From the NCBI GenBank assembly GCA_964632945.1, contig CAZWCX010000001.1, forward strand, positions 106,106-170,105: DNA of 64,000 nucleotides. The letters are read 5' to 3'. The translations under genes and the position numbers were made by a program. Of the stretch, positions 60,220 through 64,000 are shown piece by piece. How positions within the stretch are numbered: position 1 is the stretch's first letter; the number at the start of each line of letters is the position of its first letter. This stretch comes from CAZWCX01 sp964632945 (GTDB taxonomy: Bacteria > Planctomycetota > MHYJ01 > WSZJ01 > CAZWCX01). Below the pieces are notes generated by a model. It was not told the DNA's origin. It saw nothing but the letters and a program-made list of their open reading frames with translations, and ran no database searches.

Positions 60220-62331
60220 CTAGGCTCGGGGACGCCGCGCACACCATGCGGCCGCCCCATAGAGCCCCAGGGCGACCAGCGCCAACGCCCGTCCACCGGT
60301 GACCATGGAGGCATATTCAAGTACGCCTCCCAGGAGCGCGCCCAGGACATTCGAACCGAAGGCCCGCTCCGGTTCCGGGGCGGAACGGTAGACCGCCGCG
60401 TACAGCCATGCAGCCGCGAACAAGGGCGCGAGCGCGACCATACAGGCGAGCGCAGGTCCCGCAAGACCCGCGACCTCGAACAGACGCGCGGGCGGCACGG
60501 CCCACCCGGCCAGGAGGGACACGGCGAGCGCGCCGAGCAGGAGGGCGCGCGGACCCGCGCCCATCTCCGCCCATGGGCGGGCGCGCGACGCGGCCCAGGT
60601 TCCGGCGAGGACCAAAACGAGAATCGCGGAAATGACGAATGCACTCACCGTCCAGGTCGCCCCGAAGAGGAGCGCCAACTCCGAAATCGCCTTGGTCTCC
60701 AGCAGGAGGAATCCCGCGCCCATGAAAAAGTAGAACCCCTGCGGCCGTCGGCCTCCACGGGGCATCGCCGCCAGCACTCCGACCCCTGACAGGAGCAGGA
60801 TCCAGGCCAGGGAGGTCGCGTACATCGTCGGCACCGTTCGCCGGGCCAGGTAGAGATTGGGCCAGTCGTCCGTCGGGATTTCCACGCCGGCGGGCAGGGC
60901 CTGCGCCTGCGCTTCCGCCTTGCTCTCGGCCTTGCGCCAGACGGGATCGCCCGCCAGGAAGCAGACGTTGAACAGGGCCAGATCGCCGGGACCGAACTCG
61001 GGCATCACCTTGAGGGGCGGACGTCCGAGCCCGGCGTGGATCGTGGCGTGCAGCTTGTCGATCAGCCAGGACTCGCCGGCGCTGAAGTAGAGCACGAGGA
61101 TCCCCTCGGGCGCCAGTCGTGCGCGCACCTGCTCGAAACACTCTTTCGTGTACATGTAGCTGTCGAGCCGGATCGACGACATCCCCGAAAGCACGGTTTG
61201 GGAGTCGAGGGTGCCGAAAACGATCAGGTCGTAGGTTCCGGAAGTTTCGCGCAGAAACCGGCGCGCATCCTGTACGGTTCTCCGGACGCGGGGATCCTGA
61301 TACGGCCGCGAAGGGTGTTCCTGCACCCCCAGGTCCAGGATCACCGGGTCGATCTCGACCGCGTGCACTTCCCCGGCGCCTCGCGCCAGCGCGACCGCGA
61401 CGTCGTTGCCGGTGCCGGCGCCGAGGACGAGCACTCTTCCGGGCGGGGTCATCTTGAAATCGGACCAGATCGCGTACCGCTGAAAGAGCGCGGCGATCCG
61501 CGGCGACCGCGAGTCATGCATCGGCAGCGCAACCTGGTGCAACGATCCGTTCACGGCGACCGTGAACCCCCGCTCGTTGGCGATCCGATCGATCTTGTAG
61601 TAGGGGGACCAGCGGGAGCCGGAGTCGAGACGGGAGACCGGGACGATCAACGCCCCCATCACGAGGGCCGTGAGGACGGCGTGCACCGGTCGGTGGAACC
61701 ACGCCGCCACGCTGGTGACCGTCAGCACGCCGAACCACCAGATCGGCGGCGTCGACGCCGCGGACAGGGCCACGAACAGGAGCATTCCGAGCAGGCTCGC
61801 CACCACGTTCAGCGCGTATCCGGGAAGCGCGGGAAGTGCCGCCAACGCCTCGCCGAGCGCCTTTCCCAGGGCGACGAACGGGAGCACGGTGAGGGCGAAG
61901 AACACCACGCTCACCATCTCCACTCCGATGCGGCGCGTCTCCGGGGAGAGATCGGCGTAGAGGACCCAGATCAGGGTTTCCTTCGAGTGCTCCGGCGCGA
62001 CCCGCGCCTCCGCGAACCACACCGCGGCCCCCACCACGGCGGCCACTCCGGCCGGGTAGAGCCAGTCGAGCGCCAGGCGCCGACGCGCGATCAGGCACCC
62101 GATCCCCATGCCCAGGAACGACGCCATCAGCAGGACGTTCTTGTAGTAGGAGATCGCGCGCACCTGCGCCGGCACCCAGCGGATGAGGAGGATTTCGAGG
62201 AACAGCAGCGTGAAGCTGACCAGGAACAATCGCGCGTAGATCGCGCGGCGGCCGGCGGGGTCGGTCGCGGGCCGGAGGGGCGCTCCCGCGGTCGGTTCCG
62301 GCGACCGGGGCGCATCGGAGGGGGACGTCAT
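60220..62331 (-). CDS. polytopic membrane protein with spermidine-synthase-like domain
   Basis: A 703-residue protein with about six helices (roughly 35-230), a central Rossmann-fold methyltransferase-like domain (about 275-480) and about six further helices (roughly 505-695). The SAM-type motif is VLVLGAGTGNDVAVAL with the acidic strand VHAVEIDPVIL and DARRFLRE, as in spermidine synthases. Fused multi-helix members of this family are common in environmental bacteria and their product is unknown. The ATG has no ribosome binding site and lies just after a promoter-like -10, so the message may be leaderless. Polyamine transfer is a guess only. Confidence 0.85.
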   Translation of the reverse strand: MTSPSDAPRSPEPTAGAPLRPATDPAGRRAIYARLFLVSFTLLFLEILLIRWVPAQVRAISYYKNVLLMASFLGMGIGCLIARRRLALDWLYPAGVAAVVGAAVWFAEARVAPEHSKETLIWVLYADLSPETRRIGVEMVSVVFFALTVLPFVALGKALGEALAALPALPGYALNVVASLLGMLLFVALSAASTPPIWWFGVLTVTSVAAWFHRPVHAVLTALVMGALIVPVSRLDSGSRWSPYYKIDRIANERGFTVAVNGSLHQVALPMHDSRSPRIAALFQRYAIWSDFKMTPPGRVLVLGAGTGNDVAVALARGAGEVHAVEIDPVILDLGVQEHPSRPYQDPRVRRTVQDARRFLRETSGTYDLIVFGTLDSQTVLSGMSSIRLDSYMYTKECFEQVRARLAPEGILVLYFSAGESWLIDKLHATIHAGLGRPPLKVMPEFGPGDLALFNVCFLAGDPVWRKAESKAEAQAQALPAGVEIPTDDWPNLYLARRTVPTMYATSLAWILLLSGVGVLAAMPRGGRRPQGFYFFMGAGFLLLETKAISELALLFGATWTVSAFVISAILVLVLAGTWAASRARPWAEMGAGPRALLLGALAVSLLAGWAVPPARLFEVAGLAGPALACMVALAPLFAAAWLYAAVYRSAPEPERAFGSNVLGALLGGVLEYASMVTGGRALALVALGLYGAAAWCARRPRA

Positions 62332-62339
62332 GGCCCCGG

Positions 62340-62368
62340 ATTATGGCAGCGACGCCGGAGGTTTGCAA
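62340..62368 (-). promoter_or_regulatory. promoter candidate giving a leaderless transcript
   Basis: Minus-strand TTGCAA and CATAAT with a 17-base spacer. The -10 ends only eight bases before the ATG at 62331, so transcription would start at or next to the start codon, which fits the missing ribosome binding site. Confidence 0.5.
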
Positions 62369-62371
62369 ACG

Positions 62372-62400
62372 TTGAGCCCCCTCCCCCCACCTGCTATCCT
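62372..62400 (+). promoter_or_regulatory. promoter candidate of the GspE-like gene
   Basis: TTGAGC and TATCCT with a 17-base spacer, 45 bases before ATG 62446. It is back to back with the promoter of the divergent membrane gene, three bases apart. Confidence 0.45.
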
Positions 62401-62445
62401 GATCGCGCACGGTTCCCTGACCGAAGCCCGGCGCAGAGGGTCCCC

Positions 62446-63642
62446 ATGTCGACCGCCGTCGCGACCGTCTCCGAGCGCCTGACCCGGGGCGGCGAGGCCG
62501 CCGTCCCGTCGGTGGTGGATGCCCTGGTGCGGACCGCCGTCGCCGCGGGCGCCAGCGACCTCCACCTGGAGCCGACCGCGCGCGACCTGGAAGTCCGTCT
62601 GCGTATCGACGGGGTTCTCCGGGACGCCGGGCGGCTCGACGGCCGCTTCCGGGCCAACCTCGTTGCTCGCCTCAAGGTCCTCGCCGACCTCGTCTCGTAC
62701 CGCTCCGATCTCCCCCAGGAGGGGCGCATTCCGCGGGAGCGTGTCGGCCTCGAGGTCGACGCCCGCGTGGCCGTCTTTCCGACCCTGTGGGGCGAGAAGG
62801 TCGTCGTGCGCCTGTTCGACCCCTCGCGCCGTTCGCTCGACCTGGAGGGCATCGGTCTTCCCGATCGCGAGCGGGGCCTGTTCGAGAGTTTTCTGCACCG
62901 GCCGGGCGGCACCCTCGTCCTGACCGGGCCCAGCGGCAGCGGCAAGACCACGTTGATCTACGCCCTGCTTCGCCAGCTTGTCCAATCCGGCGGCAGGGGC
63001 CTGAGCATCGTCACCGTTGAGGACCCCATCGAGCAGGCGCTCGACGGGGTGACCCAGACCCAGGTCAACCCGGCGGTCGGATTGAATTTCGCGGCAAGCC
63101 TTCGCTCCCTGCTCCGCCAGGACCCCGAGGTCATCGTCGTCGGCGAAGCCCGCGATCGCGAGACCGCGCGTATCGCGGTCGAGGCGGGCCTGACCGGGCA
63201 CCGGGTGATCACCACGCTGCACAGCGGTTCCGCGGCGGGGGCGTTCGCCCGCCTCCTGGAAATGGAGATCGAACCGTACCTGCTGACCTCCTCGATCTCG
63301 CTGGTGACCGCGCAGCGCCTCCTTCGACTCCTTTGTCCCGCCTGCCGCGTGCCGGGCCCGGTCCGCGGGGCGACCGGGATCTGGGCCCCGCTGGGGGGGC
63401 GCCCGGGATTCCACGCACGCGGTTGCGAGGCGTGCGCGGGGAGCGGATACCGTGGCCGGGCGCTGGTCGCCGAACTTCTCCCGATGGAAGAGGGCGTCCG
63501 CGAAGCGGTGCTCCGGCGCGAGGACACGCCGACCCTTCACGCGGCCGCCGTGCGCGCCGGCATGACTCCCCTTGCCGACGCGGCCTCCCTCTGGATCGAT
63601 GAAGGACGAACGGACCTGACGGAATTGTTGCGGATCATGTAG
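62446..63642 (+). CDS. type II secretion/type IV pilus ATPase (GspE/PilB family)
   Basis: A 398-residue hexameric ATPase that drives pseudopilus or pilus assembly. The N2 domain starts with DALVRTAVAAGASDLHLEPT; Walker A is GPSGSGKTT, the Asp box VTVEDPIE, Walker B DPEVIVVGEARDRETA and the His box TGHRVITTLHSGS. The zinc-binding CPAC/CEAC pairs near 300-335 mark the GspE/PilB rather than PilT type. The usual N1/MshEN domain is missing, making it shorter than the normal 550 residues; the four-fold MshEN-like protein at 25435 might supply it. AGAGGG precedes the ATG. Confidence 0.94.
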   Translation: MSTAVATVSERLTRGGEAAVPSVVDALVRTAVAAGASDLHLEPTARDLEVRLRIDGVLRDAGRLDGRFRANLVARLKVLADLVSYRSDLPQEGRIPRERVGLEVDARVAVFPTLWGEKVVVRLFDPSRRSLDLEGIGLPDRERGLFESFLHRPGGTLVLTGPSGSGKTTLIYALLRQLVQSGGRGLSIVTVEDPIEQALDGVTQTQVNPAVGLNFAASLRSLLRQDPEVIVVGEARDRETARIAVEAGLTGHRVITTLHSGSAAGAFARLLEMEIEPYLLTSSISLVTAQRLLRLLCPACRVPGPVRGATGIWAPLGGRPGFHARGCEACAGSGYRGRALVAELLPMEEGVREAVLRREDTPTLHAAAVRAGMTPLADAASLWIDEGRTDLTELLRIM

Positions 63643-63792
63643 GTCCCCGCGCGCGAGGGGGAAGCCCGGCCATTCCGGTCCCCGACCGCAGCTTCGGCCT
63701 GCGCACCCGGGTCGCGCGAGCCGAACGCGGCCCGTGTCGGCGGGGTGCGCGCGCACGGCACGGGCCCGGAAGCCGGATTGGATCGGTGTCAC

Positions 63793-64000
<208 letters not shown>

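Overview
The window is a high-GC bacterial chromosome segment with about forty densely packed genes on both strands and many ATGA/GTGA stop-start overlaps. Gene content suggests a Planctomycetota-like bacterium: a sigma factor of the type that in planctomycetes often sits beside Ser/Thr kinases, membrane-anchored STK proteins, a very large membrane-tethered alpha-2-macroglobulin, a fused GldF-GldG permease, a bc-type complex with a multiheme cytochrome, and an AdhE/PvmE-like acylating aldehyde dehydrogenase. This is inference from gene families; there is no rRNA and no tRNA in the window. A scaffold gap (12979-12988) and a poly-C end (after about 63944) mark it as a draft assembly.

Layout. 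1-2671 (minus): tripartite efflux pump (MacB/FtsX-like permease, ATPase, HlyD-type adaptor). 2784-5234 (minus): secreted S9 peptidase. 5364-6227: tandem universal stress protein. 6429-16046 (minus): PQQ-like beta-propeller protein, anmK, an ECF sigma factor and a giant protein fusing an anti-sigma zinc finger to an alpha-2-macroglobulin. 16210-24051: Ser/Thr kinase, fmt, TolC-like protein, HEAT/TPR membrane protein. 24149-34244: unknown protein, a four-fold MshEN-like protein, a GspK-like minor pseudopilin, ubiX, a sigma factor and a transmembrane Ser/Thr kinase. 34558-36488: two unknown envelope proteins. 36606-43344: Rieske protein, CbiX-like protein, split cytochrome b and an eight-heme cytochrome c, forming a bc-type quinol-oxidising complex. 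43619-46480: secreted unknown and a four-domain CoaB/aldolase II/GNAT/Nudix fusion. 46728-52550: Gld-like ABC system plus a DUF4340-like protein. 52649-60178: SthA transhydrogenase, Flp-like pilin, two HTH-receiver regulators, ferredoxin-like protein, LON-domain protein, acylating aldehyde dehydrogenase, alpha/beta hydrolase. 60220-62331 (minus): membrane spermidine-synthase-like protein. 62446-end: GspE/PilB ATPase and the start of a possible GspF-like protein.

The most remarkable locus is 6429-12163. An ECF sigma gene is followed by an anti-sigma domain, one membrane span and a complete alpha-2-macroglobulin. This could couple attack on, or conformational change of, a protease trap to transcription. 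The codon for the reactive thioester cysteine is an in-frame UGA followed by a seven-base-pair hairpin, which raises selenocysteine as a possibility. At the position of the bait region lie four membrane helices and a segment clearly similar to the C-terminal half of the Flp-like pilin encoded at 54219. Promoter-like hexamer pairs upstream of many genes follow the pattern TTGnnn, 16-18 bases, TAgaaT-like, and several fix the start codon choice.
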